A stretch of 28,573 nucleotides of DNA, taken from positions 1 through 28,573 of IMG/VR virus record IMGVR_UViG_3300036861_000513. The stretch is one strand, 5' to 3'. Under the pieces are notes generated by a model, which did not search any database, had not been told where the DNA came from, and saw nothing but the letters and a program-made list of their open reading frames with translations. The translations under genes were made by a program, and so were the position numbers. Positions 14,032 to 20,909 of the stretch are shown piece after piece (the stretch's first letter is position 1; each line of letters begins with the position of its first letter). The DNA is from a virus.

Positions 14032-16956
14032 ATGCCCGCTTTCCGTCGCGCTGAGATCTGGTCCGACCTGGTCACTGCCAGCGGGACGCGATCGGCCGCG
14101 ATCCCCGACGCGATCGCGCTCGACGAAACCCGCCGGGTGTCGGGTGACGATGAGCTGAAGCTGACCATCCCGATCGGCTCCGTCGCATACGCGGACCTGA
14201 AGGAGCGCCGCGTGCTGCGCGTCGTGTACAGCGACGACACGTTCGACGAGTGGCGGATCCTCGGCATCAACGAGTCCCGCTCGGCCGACAACGCCAAGGT
14301 TAGCATCGTCACGGCGTCGCCGCCGATGGTTGATCTCGCGCGGACGATCATCGGCCGCACCGAAGCCGACGGCCTGGTCCACTTCGACTTCGAAGGCCTG
14401 CAGCTCACCCCGACTGAGCACATCAACAGCATCATCCTGCCGGCACTGACGGGCGACAGCATCAACCACTTCGCGCTCGGCACGATCGATCCGACCTGGC
14501 CGGTCGACCAGGTCTATCAGTGGTCGACGCCGCTCGCCGCGCTGCGCCAGCTCGCGGAGACGACGGGCTCCGAGCTGCGCGTACGACGCAACGGCACGAC
14601 GAACTACCTGATCGATCTCCTGACGTCGATCGGCTCGGGGAGCTCGATCGTGGACTTCCGCGTCGGCAAGAACATCCGGGCCGTCACGCGCGATCGCTCG
14701 TCGACGGAGCAGATCACGCGGATCTATCCCCGCGGCCAGGCCGAGGACCAGTTCGCGGCCACGATGGCGCGCGCCGTCTGGGAAGTGGTAAGCGTCGCCG
14801 GCTCCGTCGTGCGCCTGAAGGATTCCGCCGGCGGCGACGGCCCGGCGCAGTTCGCCGATCAACTGAACGGCTTCTATTTCCGGAAGGTCGGCGGCACGCT
14901 CACCCAGGTCACGGCGACGACGGTCATCTCGAATCTGCAGACCGACGTCACCGTGGCGAGCGCCTCATCGATCACCGCGGGCGACATGGTCCAGTTCCGG
15001 AAGAATTCCGCCGGCGATGACCTGACGTACCTGGAAGCCCCAGCCCAGAAGACCGCGTACGGCTTGCTCGCCGGCGTGCTCGAGCGGCCCGACATCCCGG
15101 GCACGCACAACGTCGTGAAGAACCCGTCGATGCGGACCTGGCCCGGATCGTCCTCGGCGCCGCCGAGTGATTGGACGGGCCTCGGGGCGCCGACGTTTAC
15201 AAAGACCACCACGGCCGCGCGGTGGCGCGTCGGGGGCCAGAGCCTGCGGGTGCAAGGATCGGCCGACGGCGACGGCGTCGAAACGAACTACGTCACGATC
15301 ACGCCGACCGCGGCCGCGCCGTTCTTCTCCGGGTTCGTCTCCGTCTGGCTCGAGACCGGTGGCCAGGTCCGCGTCGAGCTCGTGGCGACGAACGGCACCA
15401 CGACCTGGGTGTTCCCCGATTCCGTCCACAAGGCGTACACGAGCCAGACGAAGATCTGGATCGATCTGGGTGTCGCCGGCATCGATCTCCAGCAGCTCGG
15501 CGCGACCCAGGTCAAGATCCGCGTCGTCCAAGATGGGGCGACGTCGACGGACTTCTACGTCGACGCCGCGCAGATCGTTCAGTGGGGGACGCAGCTGCCG
15601 TACATCGAGGGCTCCGGCGGCACGAAGCTCTGGCAGGCGGCGAACGACAAGCTGCTGCAGCAGGCCGACCCGATGGTGAAGTACGACATCGACATCGTGG
15701 ATCTCAACCGAGCGTACCCGGGCAGCTGGCCGAACGACGATCTGGTGCTCGGCGGACCGGTGAACGTGAAGGACGCCGGCCTCGCGATTCAGGCGTCGAC
15801 GCGGATCCTCGAGATCGGCCGCAACTGGCTCGTCGACGGTGCATCACGGATCCTGCTCAGCTCGCGGCCGCAAGATCTCACCGACGCCCTCGTCGCGCCG
15901 CGCGCGCGGCCGCGGCGGGAGCAGAATCCCGGGACCGACACCGGACGATTCCCCGAAGTGCTGTCGATCACGCTGACGGTGAACAGCGCCGGCAACGTGC
16001 TCGCCACGATTCAGGGCAACCGCACTACCGGCTCGATTCGACTCGTCGGTCGGAAGACCAGCTATCCCACGCTCGCCGATGTGCAGGGTCAGCCGGCGCA
16101 GAACGGGCGCAACACGACCGAGTTCAGCGTCATCGATGCCGCGACCGGGGCTGCGATGGTGCTGGCCTTCAACGAGATCTGCAAGCTCAGCGTGCTGTGC
16201 TACAGCCAGGCCGGCGCGGCGGGATTCGAAGGGCCGATCGCGAACGGTGCCGTGCGGTCACCGCTCGTGCGTCGGCGCTCGATCTTCCTGGCGAGCGGCA
16301 ACTTCATCGTGCCCTCGGACTGGAACGACGCGAACAACACGATCGAGGGCATCGCCGGCGGCGCGGGCGGCGGCGCGGGCCAGACGAACACGCGTGGCGC
16401 CGGCGGCGGGGGCGGTGCCCAGTATCAACGGAAGAACAACGTGGGGTTGACGCTCGGCGTGTCGATTCCCTTTACCATCGGGGCCGGCGGCGCGAAAGGA
16501 TCGACGAGCGGCGCGAACGGCGCGGCGGGCACCAACACGACGTTCAACACGACGACGCTCGTTGCCGTCGGTGGAGCGGCGCCCAGCGGCGCGACGGGCG
16601 GCGCCGGCGGCACGGGCGGGACCGGCGACGTTACACGAAACGGTGGAACGGCCGGCAACGGGACTGTCAGTACGAACGGCTCCGGCGGCGGGGGCGGCGG
16701 CGCGGGCGGTCCGGACACGGCGGGGGGCAACGGCAGCGGTACGAGCGCCGGCGCGGCCGGCACGCCAACGAACCCGTGGGGGACCGGGCAGGGCCCGGGT
16801 GCCGGCGGAGCCGGCGGCACGCCACCCACGCCCGTGCCCGGCGCTAACGGCAACGACTTCGGCGGCGGCGGCGGGGGTGGCGCATGCATTCCGTCTACGT
16901 TCTCGGCGGGCGGCGATGGAAGGCCCGGAATTCTCGTGATCAGCTGGTACGCCTAA
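14032..16956 (+). CDS. Tail hub / tail-associated protein with CBM insertion and glycine-rich tip
   Basis: A 974-residue protein starting at ATG 3 nt after the previous stop. Residues about 1-355 form the hub type of domain (WRILGINESRSADNAKVSI, FEGLQLTPTEHINSIILPAL, TGSELRVRRNGTTNYLIDLL). A CBM-like module is inserted at about 359-524, from VKNPSMRTWPGSSSAPPSDW to DFYVDAAQIVQWGTQLPYIE. The hub-like region then resumes. Residues about 750-974 are a glycine-rich tip starting with FIVPSDWNDANNTIEGIAGG and containing several runs of Gly separated by short strands, with no visible enzymatic motif. Comparable polyglycine domains form receptor-binding tips in other phages (T-even gp38 is the known case). 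Host range would depend on this tip (inference). Confidence 0.85.
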   Translation: MPAFRRAEIWSDLVTASGTRSAAIPDAIALDETRRVSGDDELKLTIPIGSVAYADLKERRVLRVVYSDDTFDEWRILGINESRSADNAKVSIVTASPPMVDLARTIIGRTEADGLVHFDFEGLQLTPTEHINSIILPALTGDSINHFALGTIDPTWPVDQVYQWSTPLAALRQLAETTGSELRVRRNGTTNYLIDLLTSIGSGSSIVDFRVGKNIRAVTRDRSSTEQITRIYPRGQAEDQFAATMARAVWEVVSVAGSVVRLKDSAGGDGPAQFADQLNGFYFRKVGGTLTQVTATTVISNLQTDVTVASASSITAGDMVQFRKNSAGDDLTYLEAPAQKTAYGLLAGVLERPDIPGTHNVVKNPSMRTWPGSSSAPPSDWTGLGAPTFTKTTTAARWRVGGQSLRVQGSADGDGVETNYVTITPTAAAPFFSGFVSVWLETGGQVRVELVATNGTTTWVFPDSVHKAYTSQTKIWIDLGVAGIDLQQLGATQVKIRVVQDGATSTDFYVDAAQIVQWGTQLPYIEGSGGTKLWQAANDKLLQQADPMVKYDIDIVDLNRAYPGSWPNDDLVLGGPVNVKDAGLAIQASTRILEIGRNWLVDGASRILLSSRPQDLTDALVAPRARPRREQNPGTDTGRFPEVLSITLTVNSAGNVLATIQGNRTTGSIRLVGRKTSYPTLADVQGQPAQNGRNTTEFSVIDAATGAAMVLAFNEICKLSVLCYSQAGAAGFEGPIANGAVRSPLVRRRSIFLASGNFIVPSDWNDANNTIEGIAGGAGGGAGQTNTRGAGGGGGAQYQRKNNVGLTLGVSIPFTIGAGGAKGSTSGANGAAGTNTTFNTTTLVAVGGAAPSGATGGAGGTGGTGDVTRNGGTAGNGTVSTNGSGGGGGGAGGPDTAGGNGSGTSAGAAGTPTNPWGTGQGPGAGGAGGTPPTPVPGANGNDFGGGGGGGACIPSTFSAGGDGRPGILVISWYA

Positions 16957-16973
16957 CTCGCGGAGAGGACTCC

Positions 16974-17246
16974 ATGGCAGACGATCGCTCCAGCAACGGC
17001 TGGTCGCGTTACGAAGAGATGGTGCTGACCGAGCTGCGCCAGCTGCGCAGTGAGGTCGAGTGCATCGACGATCGCCTGGATAAAGTGCGCACCGAGGATC
17101 TTCCGCAGCTGCGCCAGAACCTCGCCAGCGACATGGCCACGGCCAAGGCGGAGATGCGATTCAACGCGCGGCTCTGGGCGTTGCTCGCCGGCGCGATCCC
17201 GATCGTGCTCGGCATCGTGTACGTGCTGCTCGGGAAGCACCCGTGA
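16974..17246 (+). CDS. XhlA-like holin-associated membrane protein
   Basis: A 90-residue protein. ATG 16974 is chosen because GGAGAGGA lies just upstream; a longer frame would run back into the hub gene. The N-terminal two-thirds are charged and helical (EEMVLTELRQLRSEVECIDD), compatible with a coiled coil, and the C-terminus is one membrane segment (LWALLAGAIPIVLGIVYVLL) ending LGKHP. That layout is the hallmark of the haemolysin XhlA / holin accessory family. It overlaps a second membrane protein gene by 4 nt (GTGA), which strengthens the lysis assignment. Confidence 0.75.
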   Translation: MADDRSSNGWSRYEEMVLTELRQLRSEVECIDDRLDKVRTEDLPQLRQNLASDMATAKAEMRFNARLWALLAGAIPIVLGIVYVLLGKHP

Positions 17247-17617
17247 CGACCTTCTGGTGGTTGGTGCTCGCCGGCAGCGCGCTCTGCCTGGGCTGGTTCC
17301 TAGGTCGCTGGCGGGGTGCCGTGACGTATCTGGTCGGCGGGACCGACGGCCGCGCGAATTGGAGCCGCGTGACCGCGCTCACCGGCAACCTCTGCTGGCT
17401 GATGATTGTCATCCTGGTGCTCGCGCGCCTGGATCCCAACACCGCGAACGCCAGCGCGGTGCTCTGGCCGCTCGCTGCTGGGACCGGCGCGCTCCTTGGC
17501 ATCAATCTCGGCCAGTACGTGACGAACACGGTGAAGGAGATGAAAGCCAGCAACGGAGCGCCGCCCGCTGTGCCGGCGCGGGATTCTGGGCTGCAGCCGG
17601 CGCCGCCAATACAGTAG
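17243..17617 (+). CDS. Holin-like membrane protein
   Basis: A 124-residue protein starting at GTG overlapping the stop of the XhlA-like gene. It has hydrophobic segments near residues 4-22 (FWWLVLAGSALCLGWFLG), 45-62 (LTGNLCWLMIVILVL) and 72-88 (VLWPLAAGTGALLGINLG), with a polar, Pro-rich C-terminal tail. Three membrane spans plus a soluble tail and the XhlA-like partner fit a holin of class I type, but no family signature is recognised. It could instead be an antiholin. Confidence 0.65.
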   Translation: MTTFWWLVLAGSALCLGWFLGRWRGAVTYLVGGTDGRANWSRVTALTGNLCWLMIVILVLARLDPNTANASAVLWPLAAGTGALLGINLGQYVTNTVKEMKASNGAPPAVPARDSGLQPAPPIQ

Positions 17618-17672
17618 CCCCACGAGAGCGCGCCCACGCCATGCTGGCGTCCATTGTGCACGAGGAGGAGCA

Positions 17673-18140
17673 ATGAGCGAGACCGTGGGTGATCCAAGGT
17701 CCGACCTGCATCGCCTGAACAGCGACACCGCGCCGGCGCCGACGCTCCGCGAGTTGTACTATCAGCTCATCGCCGCAGCGCACAAAGCGGGGCAGGAAGA
17801 AGTCCGCCAGAGTGGCTACAAGGCTCGGGCTGACGAACTCTATGCCGAGGCGCGCGCGAAGTTGGAAGCGGCTTTTGCAATGGAGGGGGCCGCCGAGCCC
17901 CGCGAGCGAGACGCTGAAGTCGCGCGTCTGCGCGACACCCTCGCCACGGTAGAGGAGGATGCGGCCCTGCGATTGTCCCGCCTTGACCGTGCACTCGACG
18001 CGCTCATCGGTTCCGTGTGCTTCGGCGGCGACGGCGCGAAGTACGATACCGCCATCGCGGAAGGCCGCGCCGCGCGCGAGTACGCTAATCGGGCGGCTGC
18101 TGCGCGGGGCGCGCCCGCCCCAGAGGGAGAGAAGCCGTGA
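17673..18140 (+). CDS. Hypothetical helical protein
   Basis: A 155-residue protein preceded by a strong Shine-Dalgarno (GAGGAGGAG) 3-4 nt from the ATG. Nearly the whole chain is predicted by eye to be helical and charged, with coiled-coil potential around residues 75-110 (EPRERDAEVARLRDTLATVE). No signal peptide, membrane segment or known motif is seen. It sits between holin-like genes and the endolysin unit. Function is unknown. Confidence 0.7.
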   Translation: MSETVGDPRSDLHRLNSDTAPAPTLRELYYQLIAAAHKAGQEEVRQSGYKARADELYAEARAKLEAAFAMEGAAEPRERDAEVARLRDTLATVEEDAALRLSRLDRALDALIGSVCFGGDGAKYDTAIAEGRAAREYANRAAAARGAPAPEGEKP

Positions 18141-18229
18141 ACCGCGCCGCGATGCAGCGGAACCTTCAGAAAGTCATGGTGACGGTACGCGGCCGCGATG
18201 GCGCCGCTGATACAGTAGAACTACTGTAA
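18137..18229 (+). CDS. Possible 30-residue coupled small protein
   Basis: A GTG in a GTGA overlap with the previous stop opens a 30-residue frame (VNRAAMQRNLQKVMVTVRGR ...) that ends at TAA inside a perfect palindrome. The 4-nt coupling is the same device used by most genes here, which is the main support. No function can be proposed, and the frame could be chance. Confidence 0.35.
   Translation: MNRAAMQRNLQKVMVTVRGRDGAADTVELL
18211..18228. promoter_or_regulatory. Palindrome upstream of the lysis-unit promoter
   Basis: TACAGTAG-AA-CTACTGTA is a perfect inverted repeat with 8-bp arms, ending 7 nt before the candidate -35 box. The other late promoter also has a palindrome upstream that runs into CTGTAAAA. 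It may bind a late activator or repressor, or act as a short terminator hairpin (AAA rather than T follows, so less likely). Confidence 0.45.
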
Positions 18230-18235
18230 AAGGGC

Positions 18236-18264
18236 TTGCGCGTCTAAGCCCCGTTCCCTATCCA
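18236..18264 (+). promoter_or_regulatory. Candidate late promoter upstream of the endolysin unit
   Basis: TTGCGC, a 17-bp spacer and TATCCA, matching the layout of the candidate promoter at 1684-1712 (TTGCGT, 17 bp, TATCAA). It lies in the only sizeable gap (126 bp) between the holin block and the endolysin gene. Confidence 0.5.
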
Positions 18265-18306
18265 TAGAAGGCGGTCCGTCTCCCCATGATGGGCCGTGAA
18301 GAGGAC

Positions 18307-18358
18307 GGAGGGCCATCGAGCCCCGTAAACGAAACCAACTCGTTGCGGGGCTCGCATG
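18307..18358 (+). promoter_or_regulatory. Hairpin-bridged ribosome binding site of the endolysin
   Basis: GGAGG at 18307-18311 is 44 nt from the ATG at 18356. A hairpin lies between: left arm 18317-18332 (one bulged A), 7-nt loop, right arm 18340-18354. Folding leaves 5+1 = 6 nt between GGAGG and ATG. The lower stem (GAGCCCCGTA with GCGGGGCTC, including a T-G wobble) is identical to the element at 1726-1778, while the upper stem differs but still pairs. Confidence 0.6.
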
Positions 18359-19036
18359 TATCCTCTTCCGGTTGGTTGGTCCGAAGATCAGTTCTCTCAG
18401 CTGCACGCGGGCTTCATTGCCGATCTTGTCCCTGCCCTTGTAGCAGCCAACGCGGCCGGCCTCCGGGTTCGGTTCCGGTCCGGGTACCGGTCCAATGCTC
18501 AGCAGCGGTTCCTCCACGAGTCCTTCGAGGCGCGGCTCGCGGCGTACGAACGCGGGGAGTTGAAGGCCAAGCCGCTCCCTGCAGCCCCGCCCGGCTCATC
18601 TGCTCACAATTTCGCGCTCTGCTCGGCCGACTCGAGTCATGCGATTGGCGGCGCCGAGGAGTGCCCGGAGTGCAGCGCCGCGGTCGACCCGGCGGCCGTC
18701 GCCTGCGACGTCCAGATCCTCGGACCGAACGGGCAGCCGATCCCGTCGGGCGGCGAGCTCCCGCTCGAGCAGCGGTCGCATGAGTGGCAGCAGTGGGCGG
18801 CGATCCTCGATCGCTATCCCGCCTTGCGCGACGGCGGCGACTTCGCCGGCCGCAAGGATCCCGTGCATGTGGAGTGGGCGCGCTGGAACCACAAGATGCG
18901 CGCGCTGGCTCCGTTGCTGGAACGCGCCGTCGATCATCCGGTCGCGCCGCCAGCAGACGTCGCCGCCCCTGCTGATGTGACCGCGGTAGCCCGCCCGCGC
19001 CGCCGAACGGGTCGACACGGCGGGGAGTCCGTCTGA
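18356..19036 (+). CDS. Endolysin, M15-type zinc peptidase with a four-Cys insertion
   Basis: A 226-residue endolysin of the VanY/L-alanyl-D-glutamate peptidase (M15) type, which cuts peptidoglycan stem peptides. Family motifs are RSGYRSNAQQ (residues 41-50), SSAHNFAL with zinc ligand His84, ACDVQILGPNG with Asp118, and DPVHVEW with His171 and catalytic Glu-type residue 173. In relatives, the His and Asp ligands lie in one compact S-x-H-x-x-G-x-A-x-D motif. Here they are separated by an insertion (about residues 89-115) containing CxxC, with cysteines at 89, 103, 106 and 117, which could bind a structural zinc. The C-terminal 35 residues are Ala/Pro-rich then Arg-rich. No signal peptide is seen, so release would need a holin. 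Confidence 0.85.
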   Translation: MYPLPVGWSEDQFSQLHAGFIADLVPALVAANAAGLRVRFRSGYRSNAQQRFLHESFEARLAAYERGELKAKPLPAAPPGSSAHNFALCSADSSHAIGGAEECPECSAAVDPAAVACDVQILGPNGQPIPSGGELPLEQRSHEWQQWAAILDRYPALRDGGDFAGRKDPVHVEWARWNHKMRALAPLLERAVDHPVAPPADVAAPADVTAVARPRRRTGRHGGESV

Positions 19037-19434
19037 TGCGCGCCCTCTTGCTGCTCCTCGCCTTGCTCGTCGCCGCGCCGCTCCGGGCCCAGCAGCGGAT
19101 CCCCGCCCCCGCGGTCGCTGACTCGCTCTGGCAGATCGTAGCTCAGTGTAGCGGCGCGCCCGTCCAGCCAGGCGGGGACCTCGGGGATGTGAAGTGGTAC
19201 GAGGATGCGGACCGGCTGCGGGCGCATCACGCGCGGGCCGAATGGGTGCCGCCCGATACGATCCTCCTTGCGCCTGATGTGGCGCCGTGGGAAATCGCGC
19301 ACGAATTGGCGCATCATCGCATGCGCGGGCCGCCGGACAACGCCTTCACGTTGGGCACTGCGAAGCATCCGTTCAATCCATTCTTCTTTCCCTGCAAACT
19401 CATGCCGCTGCAGCATCCGGCGCTGCGGCCATGA
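19036..19434 (+). CDS. Exported HExxH zinc-peptidase-like protein
   Basis: A 132-residue protein whose ATG shares one base with the endolysin stop. Residues 1-18 are a signal peptide (RALLLLLALLVAAPLRA then QQ). The body contains APWEIAHELAHHRM, an HExxH zinc-binding motif at His89-Glu90-His93, and a possible third ligand His111 within KHPFNPFFFPCKL. This is the minimal layout of a small zincin. Its position directly behind the endolysin suggests a periplasmic role in lysis or wall remodelling, but substrate and activity are unknown. The final 12 residues follow a Cys (120) that could pair with Cys38. Confidence 0.75.
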   Translation: MRALLLLLALLVAAPLRAQQRIPAPAVADSLWQIVAQCSGAPVQPGGDLGDVKWYEDADRLRAHHARAEWVPPDTILLAPDVAPWEIAHELAHHRMRGPPDNAFTLGTAKHPFNPFFFPCKLMPLQHPALRP

Positions 19435-19781
19435 GGCTGCTCCTCCTGTGCGCGGCGTTCGCGGCCTGTGCGTCTGCGAATCGCGTCGCGCACTGGCCTG
19501 ATCGGGAATCTCTGGTCACGATCGTCAACGACACCGACGAGCCGGTCACCGTCGTGGCCCAAGCGGATACGCGTGGCGGCCACGTGGTGGCGCAGCGCAT
19601 CTGGCCGCGATCGCGCGCGACGTTCGCGTGGCCGTGGATCGACGTCGACGGGCAACTCGTCGCCGCCCGCGCCGGTCCGCAGCAGCCGTGGACCGCGCAT
19701 GTCTTCCAACCGTGGACCGCATCGTACTGGTGCTGGTACGTCTCGGCGCCGACGGTGACGCGCGGGCGGTGCGCGCCATGA
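19431..19781 (+). CDS. Putative outer-membrane lipoprotein
   Basis: A 116-residue protein; ATG 19431 overlaps the previous stop (ATGA). It begins MRLLLLCAAFAACASANR, a lipoprotein signal with candidate lipobox FAAC and lipidated Cys15. The mature part is a small beta-type domain (SLVTIVNDTDEPVTVVAQA, IWPRSRATFAWPWIDVDG) with several Trp residues and a C-terminal pair of cysteines (WCWY, GRC). It is not a typical proline-rich outer spanin, yet lies in the same unit as a spanin-like gene, so a spanin-partner role or a superinfection-exclusion role are both possible. Confidence 0.7.
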   Translation: MRLLLLCAAFAACASANRVAHWPDRESLVTIVNDTDEPVTVVAQADTRGGHVVAQRIWPRSRATFAWPWIDVDGQLVAARAGPQQPWTAHVFQPWTASYWCWYVSAPTVTRGRCAP

Positions 19782-20002
19782 GCCCCTCCGTGTTTCCGAG
19801 TCGCTGGCCCGCGCGTCTGCAGAACTGGACGGTGTACGGCCTGGTCATTGGCAACATCCTCTGGGCGACGATCGCGACGAAGCTGATGACCAAGCGTGAG
19901 GCGGATGCCGACGCCAAGGCGGGGCGCGCGGCCGTTCTAAGCGCGCGCGCGGATTCGCTCTTCCGCTGCCTGCGTGCTCAGCGCGCGATCCCCTGCCGAT
20001 GA
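19778..20002 (+). CDS. Small single-span membrane protein
   Basis: A 74-residue protein starting in an ATGA overlap with the lipoprotein stop. One hydrophobic segment (WTVYGLVIGNILWATIATKL) near residues 17-36 is followed by a charged helix (READADAKAGRAAVLSARAD) and a Cys-containing tail. The N-in orientation with a periplasmic helix is plausible but unproven. No family recognised. Confidence 0.65.
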   Translation: MSPSVFPSRWPARLQNWTVYGLVIGNILWATIATKLMTKREADADAKAGRAAVLSARADSLFRCLRAQRAIPCR

Positions 20003-20355
20003 GGCGCACCCGATATTTATTGATATCATTTATTCTCGCGGCCGCGCCCGCGGCTGCGCAGCAGTGGGATCCCGATCGGTGCCTCACCTGCCACGATAGC
20101 CAGCTGCACTTTGTCGCCGGCGCCAGCATCGACGTCGCGGCGCACATCATCCTTCCGAAGACGACGATCTGGCAACGGCTCGCGGTCGTCGCGACGATCG
20201 CGCTGGCCTACGAGCTCGGCCAGGAGAGTGCGACGCGGACGGCCGGCATTCACGGCCCAGGCTACGGTCTCGGCCCGAAGGACTGGGCGCTCACCGTCGC
20301 CGGCGGGGCCGTCCTCGAGGGCGCCTGGAGTCTCGGCCGGCGGATTTTCCGATGA
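19999..20355 (+). CDS. Exported DUF2279/YfiM-like protein with a CxxCH motif
   Basis: A 118-residue protein starting in an ATGA overlap. Residues 1-20 are a signal peptide (RYLLISFILAAAPAAA, then QQ). Immediately after comes DRCLTCHDSQLHF: CxxCH at residues 28-32, the sequence used for covalent haem attachment, followed by HFVAGASIDVAAHI, a hydrophobic segment (LAVVATIALAYELGQES) and GPKDWALTVAGG. The order HF-x-AG ... E ... D ... GG resembles small YfiM/DUF2279 proteins found in phage lysis regions (recalled pattern, not searched). Whether the CxxCH carries haem, forms a disulphide or binds metal is unknown. Confidence 0.7.
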   Translation: MRRTRYLLISFILAAAPAAAQQWDPDRCLTCHDSQLHFVAGASIDVAAHIILPKTTIWQRLAVVATIALAYELGQESATRTAGIHGPGYGLGPKDWALTVAGGAVLEGAWSLGRRIFR

Positions 20356-20909
20356 TCCGGCTCGAGCGCGCAGCGACCGCGGCGTTCCTGATCGGCATGT
20401 CGTGCGGGCCGGTCCGCGCGCAGGTCTCTACCGACTTGCCGAACGACACGCTGCTCGCTCAGGTCGTGCTGCCGGTTCAGATGGTGCTCGCGCCGCACAT
20501 CCTCCAGGGTCTCGACAGCATCGCGAGCTCGCCGATCGAGCGGTTCCGTTGCGTGCTCGGTGTGATCCGCGGCCCGTATCTGTGGGCCGATCTCTTCTAC
20601 GAGCCGCGCATCGGGTACGCCGACAAGGACAGCGTCTCCGTTGGCGGCTGTCCCGTCTCAACGGTCATTGAGTGGCACACGCATCCACCCGAGGGCAACA
20701 CCCCTTTCACCTTCTGGTGCTACCTGTCGGGCATGGACATGATGCGCGCCAAGCAGACCAGCGTCGCATTCTACATGGTGCACGTGCGCCGCGGCGTGTA
20801 CTGCTGGTGGAGCCTGTCGCAGATCCTGCGTGCGCTCGAGCGCAATCCGCTGCTGCCCCGGCTCGATCCGATCAAGGGACAGACGAGTTGGGAGCGGCCG
20901 AAGCGATGA
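20352..20909 (+). CDS. Exported JAMM/MPN-type metalloprotease-like protein
   Basis: A 185-residue protein in an ATGA overlap with its upstream neighbour. Residues 1-23 look like a signal peptide (ATAAFLIGMSCGPVRA, then Q). The body shows the JAMM elements in order: Glu63 in ERFRCVLGVIRG, His109-x-His111 in VIEWHTHPPEG, Ser126 and Asp129 in YLSGMDMM. The gap between the second His and Ser is 14 residues instead of the common 7. JAMM enzymes cut isopeptide or peptide bonds; in phages the fold is known from tail-tip proteins, whereas this one appears to be free and exported. Cell-wall peptide cross-links are a possible substrate (inference). Confidence 0.75.
   Translation: MIRLERAATAAFLIGMSCGPVRAQVSTDLPNDTLLAQVVLPVQMVLAPHILQGLDSIASSPIERFRCVLGVIRGPYLWADLFYEPRIGYADKDSVSVGGCPVSTVIEWHTHPPEGNTPFTFWCYLSGMDMMRAKQTSVAFYMVHVRRGVYCWWSLSQILRALERNPLLPRLDPIKGQTSWERPKR

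Noticed and set aside
15171-16847. A 558-codon plus-strand frame inside the tail hub gene.
   Set aside because: Arg/Gly/Ala-rich out-of-frame shadow of the hub gene with no start signal or family pattern.
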